Assembly: GCA_030748415.1 (NCBI GenBank)
Contig: JASMMA010000015.1
Coordinates: 1-58,923, forward strand
Reading direction: 5' to 3'
Length of the DNA stretch: 58,923 nt
From: Planctomycetota bacterium
Lineage (GTDB): Bacteria > Planctomycetota > UBA1135
The first letter of the stretch is position 1, and each line of letters opens with the position of its first letter. The notes below the pieces were generated by a model. That model made no database searches. It worked only from the letters and a program-made list of their open reading frames with translations, and had not been told where the DNA came from. Both the position numbers and the translations under genes were made by a program. Below are positions 42,024 through 51,113 of this stretch, one piece after another.

Positions 42024-43661
42024 ATGAGCAAACCAGATACTCGCCAGATTGGTCGGATTCTCCTTGATATGGGAGTCTTGAAGCAGAGCCAGCTTCAGGC
42101 TGCTCTTGGCGAACAGCGTCGAAACGGTGGGCGACTTGGCGAGATTCTTTGTGAGCGAGGCGTTGTCACTTCCGAGGACCTTTCTCGGGGTGTTGCTTTG
42201 CAAAAAGGGCTCGAATGGGTTTCGTCGGAGGGGCTTCAGGCGGATGCGGAAGCGGTTTCCTTGTTGGACGCAGCCACTGCCCGTGCATTTGGGGTTCTTC
42301 CCTTAGGAATTGCCAAGGGGAAACTTCGCCTAGCCGTTGCCGATGCGGACTCACTTCCTTTGCTTGGCGACCTAGAAGGAATGACCGGGCATCCCGTTGA
42401 GCCTCTTCTTGCCGACCCATCCGCGCTTACTCAGGCCGTTGAAGACGCTTACCGAACACGCGAAGAAGCTGTTGAAGCCATTGCTGATACTGAAGCGGGG
42501 GAGTCGGCCCCGATTGTTCGCTTGCTGGAGTCCATTTTGGCGCGGGCAGTTCGCGATGCCGCGGCTGATGTCCATTTTGAACCATACCAGGGAGAATTTC
42601 GGGTCCGCATGCGAGTGGATGGGGTTCTTTATGAGATTGACCCGCCGCCGGCCCATCTTGCGCCGGCCCTTATATCTCGGATTAAGGTGATGGCAAACTT
42701 GGACATTTCTGAAACAAGAATGCCGCAGGATGGCCGCATTGAAATGCTTGTTGATGGGAATCCCATTGATCTTCGAGTTTCAACGGTTCCGATTCAGGGC
42801 GGGGAAAGCGTTGTTCTTCGAATTTTGGACAGGCGATCTCTCAAACTAAACCTTGCTGATCTTGGATTGCAGCCTGACGAAATGGAGCAAATGGAGTCTC
42901 TTGTTCGTTTGCCAAATGGAATAGTTTTGGTCACTGGGCCAACGGGTAGTGGTAAAACCACTACTCTTTATTCTCTTCTTCAGAGCATCAACCACCCTGA
43001 CCTTAAGATTCTGACGGTAGAAGATCCAGTGGAATACGATTTGGATGGCATCGTTCAAGTTCCTGTGAATGAAGCTATTGGGGTGAACTACGCAAGAGTA
43101 TTGCGAACCATGCTTCGGCAAGATCCGGATGTTATTCTTGTCGGCGAGATTCGCGATCCTGAAACTGCGAAAATTGCTGTTGAGGCGGCGCTTACGGGTC
43201 ACTTGGTATTGTCAACCCTTCACACAAACGATGCCCCGTCAACGGTTACTCGAATGGTGGACCTTGGTGTAGAACCCTTCCTTTTGGCTGCAACATTAGA
43301 AGGGGTTGTCGCCCAGAGACTTGTTCGCTGTGTTTGCACTAATTGCTCTGAGTCTTACACCCCAGACTCTGATTTGCTTGAAAAATCAGGCTGTAGTAAG
43401 GACGAGGGATTCGCTCGAGGGGCTGGGTGCGAAAAGTGCCACCACACCGGTTTTGCCGGACGAACTGCAATCTATGAAATCCTCCCTGTTGATGATGGAA
43501 TTCGCCGCCATTTCCTTGAGGACTCCAGCACGACCTCCCTGCGTGGGTTGGCTCGAAAAAGAAAAATGCGCACCCTTCGCGAGCGCGGCATAGAATTGGC
43601 TTCACAAGGGAAAGCATCCTTGGAAGAAATCTTGCGAGAAACTCAAGGAGAGGCTGACTGA
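42024..43661 (+). CDS. pilB: PilB/GspE-family assembly ATPase 2 (canonical)
   Basis: A 545-residue ATPase with the same layout as ATPase 1 but standard sequence: MshEN domain (RQIGRILLDMGVLKQSQL), AADVHFEPYQGEFRVRMR, GPTGSGKTTTLYSLL, VEDPVEYDLDG, RQDPDVILVGEIRDPET, then a zinc motif (CVCTNCSES, GCEKCHHTGFAGR). Two PilB-type ATPases in one operon, one canonical and one variant, may serve two pilin or substrate types. It overlaps pilC by one base (TGATG). Confidence 0.92.
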   Translation: MSKPDTRQIGRILLDMGVLKQSQLQAALGEQRRNGGRLGEILCERGVVTSEDLSRGVALQKGLEWVSSEGLQADAEAVSLLDAATARAFGVLPLGIAKGKLRLAVADADSLPLLGDLEGMTGHPVEPLLADPSALTQAVEDAYRTREEAVEAIADTEAGESAPIVRLLESILARAVRDAAADVHFEPYQGEFRVRMRVDGVLYEIDPPPAHLAPALISRIKVMANLDISETRMPQDGRIEMLVDGNPIDLRVSTVPIQGGESVVLRILDRRSLKLNLADLGLQPDEMEQMESLVRLPNGIVLVTGPTGSGKTTTLYSLLQSINHPDLKILTVEDPVEYDLDGIVQVPVNEAIGVNYARVLRTMLRQDPDVILVGEIRDPETAKIAVEAALTGHLVLSTLHTNDAPSTVTRMVDLGVEPFLLAATLEGVVAQRLVRCVCTNCSESYTPDSDLLEKSGCSKDEGFARGAGCEKCHHTGFAGRTAIYEILPVDDGIRRHFLEDSSTTSLRGLARKRKMRTLRERGIELASQGKASLEEILRETQGEAD

Positions 43662-44806
43662 TGGCGCGAATTCAACGAAAAGTGGCTCCTTCCAAGCGAA
43701 CTGCTGGGCTGGGGCGGGCTCAGCCAGATGGGCCAAGCGCAGATACCTCCCGCGTTCGCCGCACGGTTTCGCTTAAGCATTTAGTTCGCTTCACTCGATT
43801 GCTTTCAACTCTTACGGAGGCGGGTTTGCCCATTATGCGGAACCTGAACATTCTTTCGGACCAATGGCCCGAAGGAAAGTTCCGTGACACCATTCTGGAT
43901 ACTGCCGATCTCGTTGAAGAAGGGCAACCACTCTCCGAGGCGCTTTCCCAACACCCCGAGGCCTTTGATGATTTGTTTGTAAATATGGCCCGCGCTGGAG
44001 AAGCTGGCGGCGTATTAGACAAAGTGCTCGTTCGGCTTGCCGAGTTTATGGAAGGGTCTCAAGATATTCGCGACCGAACTCGGGGCGCGATTACATATCC
44101 ACTTACGATTTTAATTGTTGCGGTTTGTGTGATTACCGGCCTGATGGTTTTTGTGATTCCGAAATTCGCGGGCTTGTTTCAAGAAATGGATTTGGAACTT
44201 CCTGCTCCGACTCAATATCTCATTGCAACGTCTGATTTTCTTGTGCAATCTTGGTGGGTCCTCTTGCTTCCACCCATTTTGTTTCTTGCCTACCGATTGA
44301 TTTATTATCGCTCATACGGCTTCCGAAGATGGAACCATTCCTTTTGGCTTCGTTTGCCATTAGTTGGGAAACTGATGAGCATTGGGCAAATTTCTCGTTT
44401 CGCAAATACATTTGGAACCCTCGTCTCAAGTGGTGTGCCTCATCTCCGCGCATTTGAAATTGTTCGCGGCGCTATTACCAACGAAGTTTATCGTGAAGCG
44501 ATTGATGACATTCAAGATGAAGTTCGAGAAGGGGAACCCATCGCTGGTGCCATGGAGGCCACCGGATGTTTTGATGATGTTGTTGTGTCCATGGTTGAAG
44601 TTGGAGAAGAAACCGGTGAACTTGACCACATGTGCCTTCGGGTAGGGGCTAGTTACGAGGAGCATTACAAAAGAACCCTCGACATCGTTCTTAAACTTCT
44701 GGAGCCCATCTTGCTCATTTGCATGGCGGGGATTGTGGGAATGATTGCTGTATCACTCTTCCTTCCGATGTTTAAACTTCTCTCCCAATTTGGGGAAGCG
44801 GCTTAG
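43661..44806 (+). CDS. pilC: Type IV pilus / type II secretion inner-membrane platform protein
   Basis: A 381-residue PilC/GspF protein with two related helical cytoplasmic domains and three membrane segments (for example ITYPLTILIVAVCVITGLMV and the C-terminal ILLICMAGIVGMIAVSLFLP). FTRLLSTLTEAGLPIMRNL and the second repeat FANTFGTLVSSGVPHLRAFE are family hallmarks. It anchors the ATPases to the pilus machine. No prepilin, prepilin peptidase, PilMNOP or PilQ gene lies in the window, so the rest of the machine is encoded elsewhere. Confidence 0.93.
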   Translation: MARIQRKVAPSKRTAGLGRAQPDGPSADTSRVRRTVSLKHLVRFTRLLSTLTEAGLPIMRNLNILSDQWPEGKFRDTILDTADLVEEGQPLSEALSQHPEAFDDLFVNMARAGEAGGVLDKVLVRLAEFMEGSQDIRDRTRGAITYPLTILIVAVCVITGLMVFVIPKFAGLFQEMDLELPAPTQYLIATSDFLVQSWWVLLLPPILFLAYRLIYYRSYGFRRWNHSFWLRLPLVGKLMSIGQISRFANTFGTLVSSGVPHLRAFEIVRGAITNEVYREAIDDIQDEVREGEPIAGAMEATGCFDDVVVSMVEVGEETGELDHMCLRVGASYEEHYKRTLDIVLKLLEPILLICMAGIVGMIAVSLFLPMFKLLSQFGEAA

Positions 44807-44813
44807 GCCATTG

Positions 44814-46322
44814 ATGCGCTGGCTCACTCAGTACAAGGCCTCACTTCGTGCTCGACTTTTCTTGAGCCTTTTGATAGTAAATGCCTTAGTCTTGGGTGGC
44901 CTAGCTTTCTGGGCTGGCCGAGATCAAGCATCGGAAATGTTTATAAGACAAACAGGAAGAGAAAAACTCCTCCTAGATCGCCTTCAGCAATTCCAACCTG
45001 AGCAGACTGAAGATTTAGCTGCTGTTTTGCGATGGCCCCTATGGGGAGAGTTCGAAGATGCTCTCGTTGTTGACCAATCTTTATTGGAAATCGATGACCA
45101 GGTTCTCCCAGTCGGTACTTTTCTGAACCCGGTTGGGCGCCGGCACCGGCCGGTCGACTTTCCAGTCCAAGAGGTCACTCGTGCCCTTTATCAATCCATT
45201 CACGAGAAGCACTCTGTTCAATTAGCTGGTGGTGTTGCCCTCCCTATTTATAAGCCAGGGCCAGCAGGTTCGCGTGGTGAAGCATGGGGTGGAGTATTCG
45301 TTAAGCCTAGGCCGATTCCTGATTCCTTCCCCTTGTATTTACGCTTCCTTTTTGCAGGTGCGCTAACAACATTAGTTGGCGTAGGAATATTGTATTTTTT
45401 TCTTGGGCGTTCCCTCTTGCGGCCCGTTGAGGGGCTCGCCCGTGCAGCCCACGATTTTGGAGACGGGTTGAACCCTCTTCTTCCCAAACCCACCCATTCA
45501 CGAGAACTCGATGAGCTTCTCAATTCCTTTGAAAACATGATGCATCGAATCCAAGGATTTCAACAGGAGTTGAAAAGCGAAGTAGATTCGGCTACTCAGC
45601 GTGCTTCATCAGCGGAAAGGCGTGCAGCGAGACAAGACCGCTTGGCCGCAATGGGGACACTTGCCGCGGGGTTGGCTCACGAGATCAACTCGCCTCTTGC
45701 GGGCGCCCTTCAAGGTTTGGAAATCCTCCGGGAAAATGCACAAGGCGAAAAAGCTGAACGCTATGGCGCTTTGACTTCGGAGGCTCTTGAGCGAATCAGC
45801 CAACTTGTGCGCCGACTTTTGCTACTTGCACCATCCCATGTTGAAGCTGGCGACTGTTTGCTCGTTGATGCTGTGAAGGATCTTCCAGATTTTCTATCGA
45901 GTCAACTTCAGGGTCACAAGCTTCACTTAGTATTGCCACCGACCCCCATGCGAGTCCGAGCTTCCGCTGGCGATTTGTTCCCCGTTTTCTTAAACCTAAT
46001 CCGAAATGCAATCGATGCATTAGGTACAACCCATCCCAACGGTGGGGGGAACATTTGGTTGGACGCTTCTCTTGTTGAGGAGCAAGTTGAAATTAAGATA
46101 TGGGATGACGGTCCGGGGGCCGATGAAGATTTACTACCTCATCTTTTTGAGCCCTTTGTTACGGACAAGGAAGTCGGCGCAGGAACTGGCTTAGGATTAG
46201 CCCTCGCATATGCAACGGTTCGCCAATTATCAGGAATGATGGAGGCATCCAATAAAGATGAGGGTGGACTTGTCGTAACAATACGACTTCCCCAGCCCAC
46301 AGATGAAGAGAAAACATCATGA
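44814..46322 (+). CDS. Membrane sensor histidine kinase (NtrB/ZraS-like), orphan
   Basis: A 502-residue kinase. Two membrane helices (~11-32 and near 180-205) flank a sensor region. HAMP follows (LLRPVEGLARAAHDFG), then a coiled coil, and HisKA with the phospho-acceptor His in LAAGLAHEINSPLAGALQGLE. The ATPase domain has NLIRNAIDAL (N box), DDGPGADEDLL (G1), FEPFVTDK and GTGLGLALAYATVRQLSG (G2). No response regulator follows. The position directly after pilC suggests a signal related to pili or envelope, but the partner is unknown. Start ATG 44814; an earlier start would run into pilC. Confidence 0.92.
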   Translation: MRWLTQYKASLRARLFLSLLIVNALVLGGLAFWAGRDQASEMFIRQTGREKLLLDRLQQFQPEQTEDLAAVLRWPLWGEFEDALVVDQSLLEIDDQVLPVGTFLNPVGRRHRPVDFPVQEVTRALYQSIHEKHSVQLAGGVALPIYKPGPAGSRGEAWGGVFVKPRPIPDSFPLYLRFLFAGALTTLVGVGILYFFLGRSLLRPVEGLARAAHDFGDGLNPLLPKPTHSRELDELLNSFENMMHRIQGFQQELKSEVDSATQRASSAERRAARQDRLAAMGTLAAGLAHEINSPLAGALQGLEILRENAQGEKAERYGALTSEALERISQLVRRLLLLAPSHVEAGDCLLVDAVKDLPDFLSSQLQGHKLHLVLPPTPMRVRASAGDLFPVFLNLIRNAIDALGTTHPNGGGNIWLDASLVEEQVEIKIWDDGPGADEDLLPHLFEPFVTDKEVGAGTGLGLALAYATVRQLSGMMEASNKDEGGLVVTIRLPQPTDEEKTS

Positions 46323-47518
46323 ATCCAGCTCTTTTGAGTATGGCCCTTTTGTTGATGGTCTCGGCCTGTTTTTCCGGGTCTGAAGCTGCTCTTTTTACTT
46401 TGGTTTCTCGCCATCCTGGAGTTACTCCTGGGCTGTCTAGGAAACTTCTTCAAAAACCAGCGGTTTCTTTGACAGTAATCCTGTTGGGCAATCTTCTCGT
46501 GAACCTTGCCTACTTCGCATCATCCGCCGCTTGGGCATCCAGCATAGGGGGGCGACTTGGTTTTCTGATTTCCGCATCTGCCGTTTTGGGAATTGTTTTG
46601 TTTGGGGAAATCCTTCCCAAAGTTATTGCCCACCGCCGACCTGTCGGTGCAGCTTGGCTCTTGTTGCCCCCTGTTTGGCTTCTCTTCTGGTTTCTCCGCC
46701 CACTTGCGGTAATTCTGAACAGGTTCCTTTTTCGCGAACCAACTCCCCAGGGAATGTCACCTGAAACGGTAGGCGAAATGTTGGAAGCCGAGGGGGATGA
46801 ACTTTTGCCAGCAGCTGAAGCCGATTTGCTTAAACATGTTTTGGAGATGGGCGTATTGCGTGCGGGTGCGGTTCGTCGTCCTCTTCGAAAAACTCTTGAA
46901 GTCCCAGCTGACATACCCCTTGCTAAAGCTAGGCAAATGATGCGCGAACACCGTAGAGCATGGGTTGCGGTAGCAAACCAAGACGGGAAACTTGTTGGCG
47001 TTCTTGACCTTACAAGAAATCCTGAAGGGGAACGGGTGTCAGATGCTATGGCTCCGTTGGCAATTTTGCCGGAAGTAGCACCCCTTGCCCGCGGTGCAAC
47101 ACTACTCCGTGAAACGGGTCTGCCCTTTGTGCTTCTTGTGGATGAATACGGTGAGCCTGCAGGACTTTTAGAGAGAGGGAGATGGGCGGACACATTACTG
47201 GATCGCGCATCTGAAGATACGGAAGGCATCCCGAGCATTCGAACGATTGCAGAGAACCGGTATTTAATCGAAGCAAGCTTACCTCTGCACCTCTTTCGAG
47301 AAAGGTTTGGCGATCCAGGGGAAGTTGATCCCAAACTAGACACGATTGGTGGACTCCTAGCCGAACGACTGGAATCCGTTCCAATCTTAGGAGACAAACT
47401 GGAACTTCAAACGGATACCGCGCGCCTTGAACTCAAGGTAACTCAATGCGACGGATCCCTTCCAACGAAATTACAATTAACGGTTTATTCTAAAACTTCA
47501 GAAGGGGGAGACATTTAA
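46319..47518 (+). CDS. CNNM/CorC-type transporter-associated protein (DUF21, CBS, CorC_HlyC)
   Basis: A 399-residue protein of the HlyC/CorC family linked to divalent-cation (Mg/Co) transport. The N-terminal DUF21 domain has FSGSEAALFTLVSRH, LLGNLLVNLAYFASSA and FGEILPKVIAHRR. A CBS pair follows in the middle (VPADIPLAKARQMM, GKLVGVLDL, then LPFVLLVDEYGEPAGLLER). The C-terminal CorC_HlyC domain has PKLDTIGGLLAERLESVPILGDKL. Organised like E. coli YfjD-type proteins. A second DUF21 protein is encoded next, sharing one base (TAATG). Confidence 0.9.
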   Translation: MNPALLSMALLLMVSACFSGSEAALFTLVSRHPGVTPGLSRKLLQKPAVSLTVILLGNLLVNLAYFASSAAWASSIGGRLGFLISASAVLGIVLFGEILPKVIAHRRPVGAAWLLLPPVWLLFWFLRPLAVILNRFLFREPTPQGMSPETVGEMLEAEGDELLPAAEADLLKHVLEMGVLRAGAVRRPLRKTLEVPADIPLAKARQMMREHRRAWVAVANQDGKLVGVLDLTRNPEGERVSDAMAPLAILPEVAPLARGATLLRETGLPFVLLVDEYGEPAGLLERGRWADTLLDRASEDTEGIPSIRTIAENRYLIEASLPLHLFRERFGDPGEVDPKLDTIGGLLAERLESVPILGDKLELQTDTARLELKVTQCDGSLPTKLQLTVYSKTSEGGDI

Positions 47519-48435
47519 TGGCTTGGTTCGCGTTGGCGATTGCCCTCTTTGCATCTGCGGTGTTTGCTGGAGCTGAAACGGGCCACTATGCCTTATCTCC
47601 TTTACAACTTCGACATGTTGCCCGAGGCCGACGACGGGCACTCATTCACCTTCGGTTAACCCAATCCTCTGCTGGTTACTTATGCGCTTTGCTTATTGGG
47701 AACAACCTCGCGAATGATATTGCCGTACATGCGGCAGGGGATTTATTCCAATCCTTGCCCTTTGCCAACCCTCACTATGTAGCCGCCGCAGTTTTGACGC
47801 CTGTAGTTTTTCTGCTTGGTGAGGTCATTCCGAAACAGTGGGTTTTGGCCAAGCCTTTGGAGCGGAGCCTTTTGTTGACCCCTCTTCTTCTGATTGCCCG
47901 CTTGGCTCTTTGGCCAATCTCTGCCCTGATGGCATTTACTCTGTCTCTTTTCGGGCTTAAGGAAAAAGATTATCGCCGGAAGCAACTTGCAGCTTTGCTT
48001 GCCACTCCGTCCAACGAAACTGGAAATGAGGGGGCGGTTTTGTCTGCTGCCCGGCGCGCACTTCTTTCAAAGGGGCAGGGTCTGACCTCCTTTCTGAGGA
48101 CCATTCCTGTCTTGAAAGCTGAAACGACGCTATCTCAAGCAAGGGCTGAGCTGGCTGCCACTGCGGATGCTTTGGCCCTCATTGAACGGCCTGGGAACTC
48201 TCCTGGCCTTCTTTTGGGGAGTCGCGTTGCCCTCGCCGCAGATGGAGCCCTCCCCCAGAGCATTGCTCGGGAAATCCCGCAACTGGATGCTTCGGAGGAC
48301 CTATCTCTAGTTCTGGAGCGGCTTCGGGGTCTCGATTCCGGCTTCGCCCTCTTGAAAGAGGGGCCAAATTGGGCTCTTTTGGACCTCGAGCATATCCTAG
48401 GTCTTCTTTTGACCGAGGACCCTCCATCATCATGA
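47518..48435 (+). CDS. DUF21-domain membrane protein, partner of the preceding CNNM protein
   Basis: A 305-residue protein keeping the DUF21 membrane part (FAGAETGHYALSPLQLRH, LLIGNNLANDIAVHAA, FLLGEVIPKQWVLAKP) with about four membrane segments. A reduced CBS-like region (~195-300) follows: KAETTLSQARAELAATADALALIE and later FALLKEGPNWALLDLEHILG. The CorC_HlyC domain is missing. Tandem CNNM-like genes may form a heteromeric complex. It overlaps the next gene by ATGA. Confidence 0.85.
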   Translation: MAWFALAIALFASAVFAGAETGHYALSPLQLRHVARGRRRALIHLRLTQSSAGYLCALLIGNNLANDIAVHAAGDLFQSLPFANPHYVAAAVLTPVVFLLGEVIPKQWVLAKPLERSLLLTPLLLIARLALWPISALMAFTLSLFGLKEKDYRRKQLAALLATPSNETGNEGAVLSAARRALLSKGQGLTSFLRTIPVLKAETTLSQARAELAATADALALIERPGNSPGLLLGSRVALAADGALPQSIAREIPQLDASEDLSLVLERLRGLDSGFALLKEGPNWALLDLEHILGLLLTEDPPSS

Positions 48436-48818
48436 ACCGAACCGAACGCTTTCTGACTCTTCCCCTTGCAGTTCTTTGCGGGGCGGTGCTGAGCCGATGG
48501 GTTGCTCCCGAGCAGGTAACTGCCCAATCTGCGGATTCTGGGGGAAGATATGTGGCAGTAACAGGGCCCTACGAGCAAGGGGTCTCCCTTTTGTATGTAC
48601 TCGACCAAGAGACCCAACATCTAGCTGTTTATGAAGCCCGGGGCGGTGCTCCCAATTCCAGAAAAGTGGTTTTTGTCGGTGCCAGGAACATCGGCCTGGA
48701 TCTCCTTCTGGACGGATTCAATGATGAATCAGAACATTCTTACCAGGAAATCGCAGAACAATTCCGCAAGCGCGGGATATCTCTCTCCAAAACGCCAGTT
48801 GAGGAGTCGGAGGAATAG
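48432..48818 (+). CDS. Small exported protein, planctomycete-type unknown
   Basis: A 128-residue protein with a signal-like N-terminus (MNRTERFLTLPLAVLCGAVLS). The core GVSLLYVLDQETQHLAVYEA and VVFVGARNIGLDLLLDGFND resembles a small beta-rich protein I recall from planctomycetal genomes, with no known function. Its genomic place, between CNNM and HTH-membrane genes, gives no specific hint. Confidence 0.6.
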   Translation: MNRTERFLTLPLAVLCGAVLSRWVAPEQVTAQSADSGGRYVAVTGPYEQGVSLLYVLDQETQHLAVYEARGGAPNSRKVVFVGARNIGLDLLLDGFNDESEHSYQEIAEQFRKRGISLSKTPVEESEE

Positions 48819-48835
48819 CGTATCCTTGTTTACCC

Positions 48836-48850
48836 TGGCGAATCTCGCCA
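48836..48850 (+). other. Perfect small hairpin before the HTH gene
   Basis: TGGCGA-ATC-TCGCCA, a 6-bp perfect stem in the 56-base gap between genes. No T-run follows, so it may be an mRNA-stability hairpin or an operator rather than a terminator. Confidence 0.3.
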
Positions 48851-48874
48851 CTACCCCTTAGAAACTAGAAACCC

Positions 48875-49444
48875 GTGAGCGACAGCGAATTCCTTTCCTT
48901 TGAAAACGCCATCGACAAGCTTGAGCTTGCCGAGGACGATCTCAAGCGTCTTATTTCTGCCGGAGAAATCCGCGCATTCCGTGAAGGCTCCAAAATGCGT
49001 CTGCGCGCCGAAGATGTCGTTCGTGTTGCCCAAGATTTGGGCCTCGGCGGAGACATTGAAGAAGTTGATGCTGGTGAAGTTCTGGAAGTTGAAGAGGTCG
49101 TTTTTTCGGATGACTCTTCAGAAGACGCCGGCATGGTCACTACTCAACTGTCTGAAGAGGACACTCTTCTTGACGATGACCTTGAAGTGGTCGAAGTGGA
49201 AGAGGAGCATGGAATTATTGAAGAGGCTTCCACTCCTGCGCCTAGCGCTCGCGCACGAGTTGCCGCCCGCAATGCTGGTGGAGCGGTCGGAGCTGCTGAT
49301 GCTGAAACAGAAAGCAAGGGCACCCTTGTTGCCCTCGTAGGAACTGCTGTTGTGATGTTGTGGGGTCTTGCTTTTGTGATTGCGATGCTTTCCTCTGCTA
49401 GTAATGGCATAACGGATGGCATTGTCGAAATGTTCGCAGGTTGA
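48875..49444 (+). CDS. Membrane-anchored protein with excisionase-like HTH and acidic linker
   Basis: A 189-residue protein (GTG start). Residues ~5-50 resemble a MerR/excisionase-type helix-turn-helix (FLSFENAIDKLELAEDDLKRLISAGEIRAFREG). Residues ~60-115 are extremely acidic (EEVDAGEVLEVEEVVFSDD). An Ala-rich linker and one C-terminal membrane helix (LVALVGTAVVMLWGLAFVIAM) follow. Membrane-anchored HTH proteins of this plan are a planctomycetal trait in my recollection. The role is unknown; it may tether a DNA site or protein at the membrane. Overlaps the next gene by TTGA. Confidence 0.7.
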   Translation: MSDSEFLSFENAIDKLELAEDDLKRLISAGEIRAFREGSKMRLRAEDVVRVAQDLGLGGDIEEVDAGEVLEVEEVVFSDDSSEDAGMVTTQLSEEDTLLDDDLEVVEVEEEHGIIEEASTPAPSARARVAARNAGGAVGAADAETESKGTLVALVGTAVVMLWGLAFVIAMLSSASNGITDGIVEMFAG

Positions 49445-50247
49445 GAAAAGTCACTCTATTCGCGGCGACCTGCCTGATGGCGGTCGCCGCCATTTCATGT
49501 CAGGGGAAAAACGACTCAGATTCTCCGCCTTCATTAAAGGCTCTATCCTCTTTTGTTTTAGTGCCTGCCCAATCTCCTGATTCCGTGATGCTCCTCTTCT
49601 GGAGATATGAAATCACACGCGCGGAATACTGGGAGGAAGAGGGCGCCGGGGATCACCCAGTGACCATGATTACCACTGCCGAGGCAAAGGCCTGGGCGAA
49701 CACTCGTGGGTTTCGCCTCCCAACCCTGGAGGAATGGAGATTGGCAGCGCAGGATGGTAAAGGGGCTGCATTTCCAAGTCGAGGCGCCTTGGATGGCAAG
49801 GCGAATGTGATGGAACTTGGCCTCCACGAAACTCTTCCCGTCGGTGTTTTCGAACGAGGGTCCACCCGATATGGACTCTTCGACATGATGGGAAATGTTT
49901 GGGAGTGGGTTGAGCAGAAGCCTCAAGGACATCAGTTCCCACCACCACTTGCCTTGGCTTGCGGTGGCTCCTTTGCCCAGAGTGGAGATGACCTGAGCTC
50001 CCAATCAGTACGATTGATGTCCTTGGGAGAAGCGGCTGATGACCTAGGCTTTCGGGTCTGTGTAGATGCGGAAACTTGGATTGAAAAAGAAATCCTTCCT
50101 CTTTGGGCTAATGAGAAAAACCGGGCCTCCATATCCGCATCTTTCGCTCTTTGGGATCCTTCGCTTCGAATTGAATTGGAAAGACGGATGCGGGGCCATG
50201 TTTCTGATAAGGAGTTCCTCCAGGAAATCGCTGGTCGCACTCAATGA
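49441..50247 (+). CDS. Lipoprotein with degenerate FGE-sulfatase (formylglycine-generating-like) domain
   Basis: A 268-residue lipoprotein (leader TLFAATCLMAVAAISCQ, TTG start). Residues ~50-205 match an FGE-sulfatase fold in reduced form: VTMITTAEAKAWANTRGFRLPTLEEW, GLFDMMGNVWEWVEQ, CGGSFAQSG and LGFRVC. I do not find the paired catalytic cysteines of genuine formylglycine-generating enzymes, so it is more likely a C-type-lectin-like binding protein. A helical tail ends the protein. It overlaps ksgA by ATGA. Confidence 0.7.
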   Translation: MRKVTLFAATCLMAVAAISCQGKNDSDSPPSLKALSSFVLVPAQSPDSVMLLFWRYEITRAEYWEEEGAGDHPVTMITTAEAKAWANTRGFRLPTLEEWRLAAQDGKGAAFPSRGALDGKANVMELGLHETLPVGVFERGSTRYGLFDMMGNVWEWVEQKPQGHQFPPPLALACGGSFAQSGDDLSSQSVRLMSLGEAADDLGFRVCVDAETWIEKEILPLWANEKNRASISASFALWDPSLRIELERRMRGHVSDKEFLQEIAGRTQ

Positions 50248-51110
50248 AAGTTTCTGAGCTAAAAAGAGTATTGAAAGAGAGGGGACTAGCGCCCCGTAAT
50301 CGCTTGGGTCAGAACTTTTTAATCGATCCTGCCTTATTGCAATCGATTGTCCAAGATGCAGGAGTTCAGAAAGGTGACCGCGTCTTAGAAGTTGGCCCCG
50401 GAGCTGGGGCACTTACGGAAGTACTTCTCTCTTGTGGTGCAGAAGTTTTTGCCGTCGAAATTGATGCAGGTTTGTGTGGATGGCTTCGAGAGAGGTTCTC
50501 TTCTGAAATCGAAGATGGACGGCTCCGATTGCTTGAGGGGGATGTCCTTGCCAAAGGCGAAGTATTTCACCCGGAGGTGGAGAAATGGTGGGTGCAAGGC
50601 CCACCCCCGAGGATTGTTTCCAATCTTCCCTATGCAATTTCGGGCCCATTTTTGGGTCGCCTTCCGGGCAGGCCAAGCTTGGGTGTGCATTTGCTATTGC
50701 AAAAGGAAATGGCAGAGAAAGCCGCTGGTCGTGGCGGAGCAGGGCCATTGCCGTTCCGAATTCAGCTCTCCTTTCACGCAACTTTGGGCCGCCGCTTGCC
50801 ACCCGAGGTTTTTTGGCCTCGCCCACAAGTAGATTCGGCTTTTTTGGTTTTAGAGCCAAGGCTCGATGTGCCTGAGCCTGAGCTGCAGCTTGTTTTGAAG
50901 GAAGTGCTTCAATTGGGGTTTTCTCAACGAAGGAAGCGCCTTCTTTCTCGGCTTCAGGCCGTTTTCCCCGCTGCAGCTAGCGAATTGGAATCTTTGGGAG
51001 TGCTTCCGAATGCTCGCGCAGAAAATGTCCCCGCAGAACTCTGGCTCAAAGCCGCACGGGCGGTCATAATCCACGGTTCTCCTTCTTCTCAGGACCCGCC
51101 AAAAAACTAA
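50244..51110 (+). CDS. rsmA: 16S rRNA (adenine-1518/1519-N6) dimethyltransferase
   Basis: A 288-residue KsgA/RsmA: RNRLGQNFLIDP, VLEVGPGAGALTEVLL (SAM loop), VFAVEID and the catalytic IVSNLPYAIS (NLPY), then a helical C-terminal domain with LGFSQRRKRLLSRL. It dimethylates two adenines in helix 45 of 16S rRNA. The loop around residues 148-165 is Gly/Ala-rich (AAGRGGAGP). It sits three bases before dnaG. Confidence 0.93.
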   Translation: MKVSELKRVLKERGLAPRNRLGQNFLIDPALLQSIVQDAGVQKGDRVLEVGPGAGALTEVLLSCGAEVFAVEIDAGLCGWLRERFSSEIEDGRLRLLEGDVLAKGEVFHPEVEKWWVQGPPPRIVSNLPYAISGPFLGRLPGRPSLGVHLLLQKEMAEKAAGRGGAGPLPFRIQLSFHATLGRRLPPEVFWPRPQVDSAFLVLEPRLDVPEPELQLVLKEVLQLGFSQRRKRLLSRLQAVFPAAASELESLGVLPNARAENVPAELWLKAARAVIIHGSPSSQDPPKN

Positions 51111-51113
51111 AGC

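Noticed and set aside
49441-50247. Active formylglycine-generating enzyme for the sulfatase-fold protein
   Set aside because: The catalytic cysteines are not seen, the domain is shortened, and the sulfatase-fold protein lacks the Cys/Ser substrate residue.
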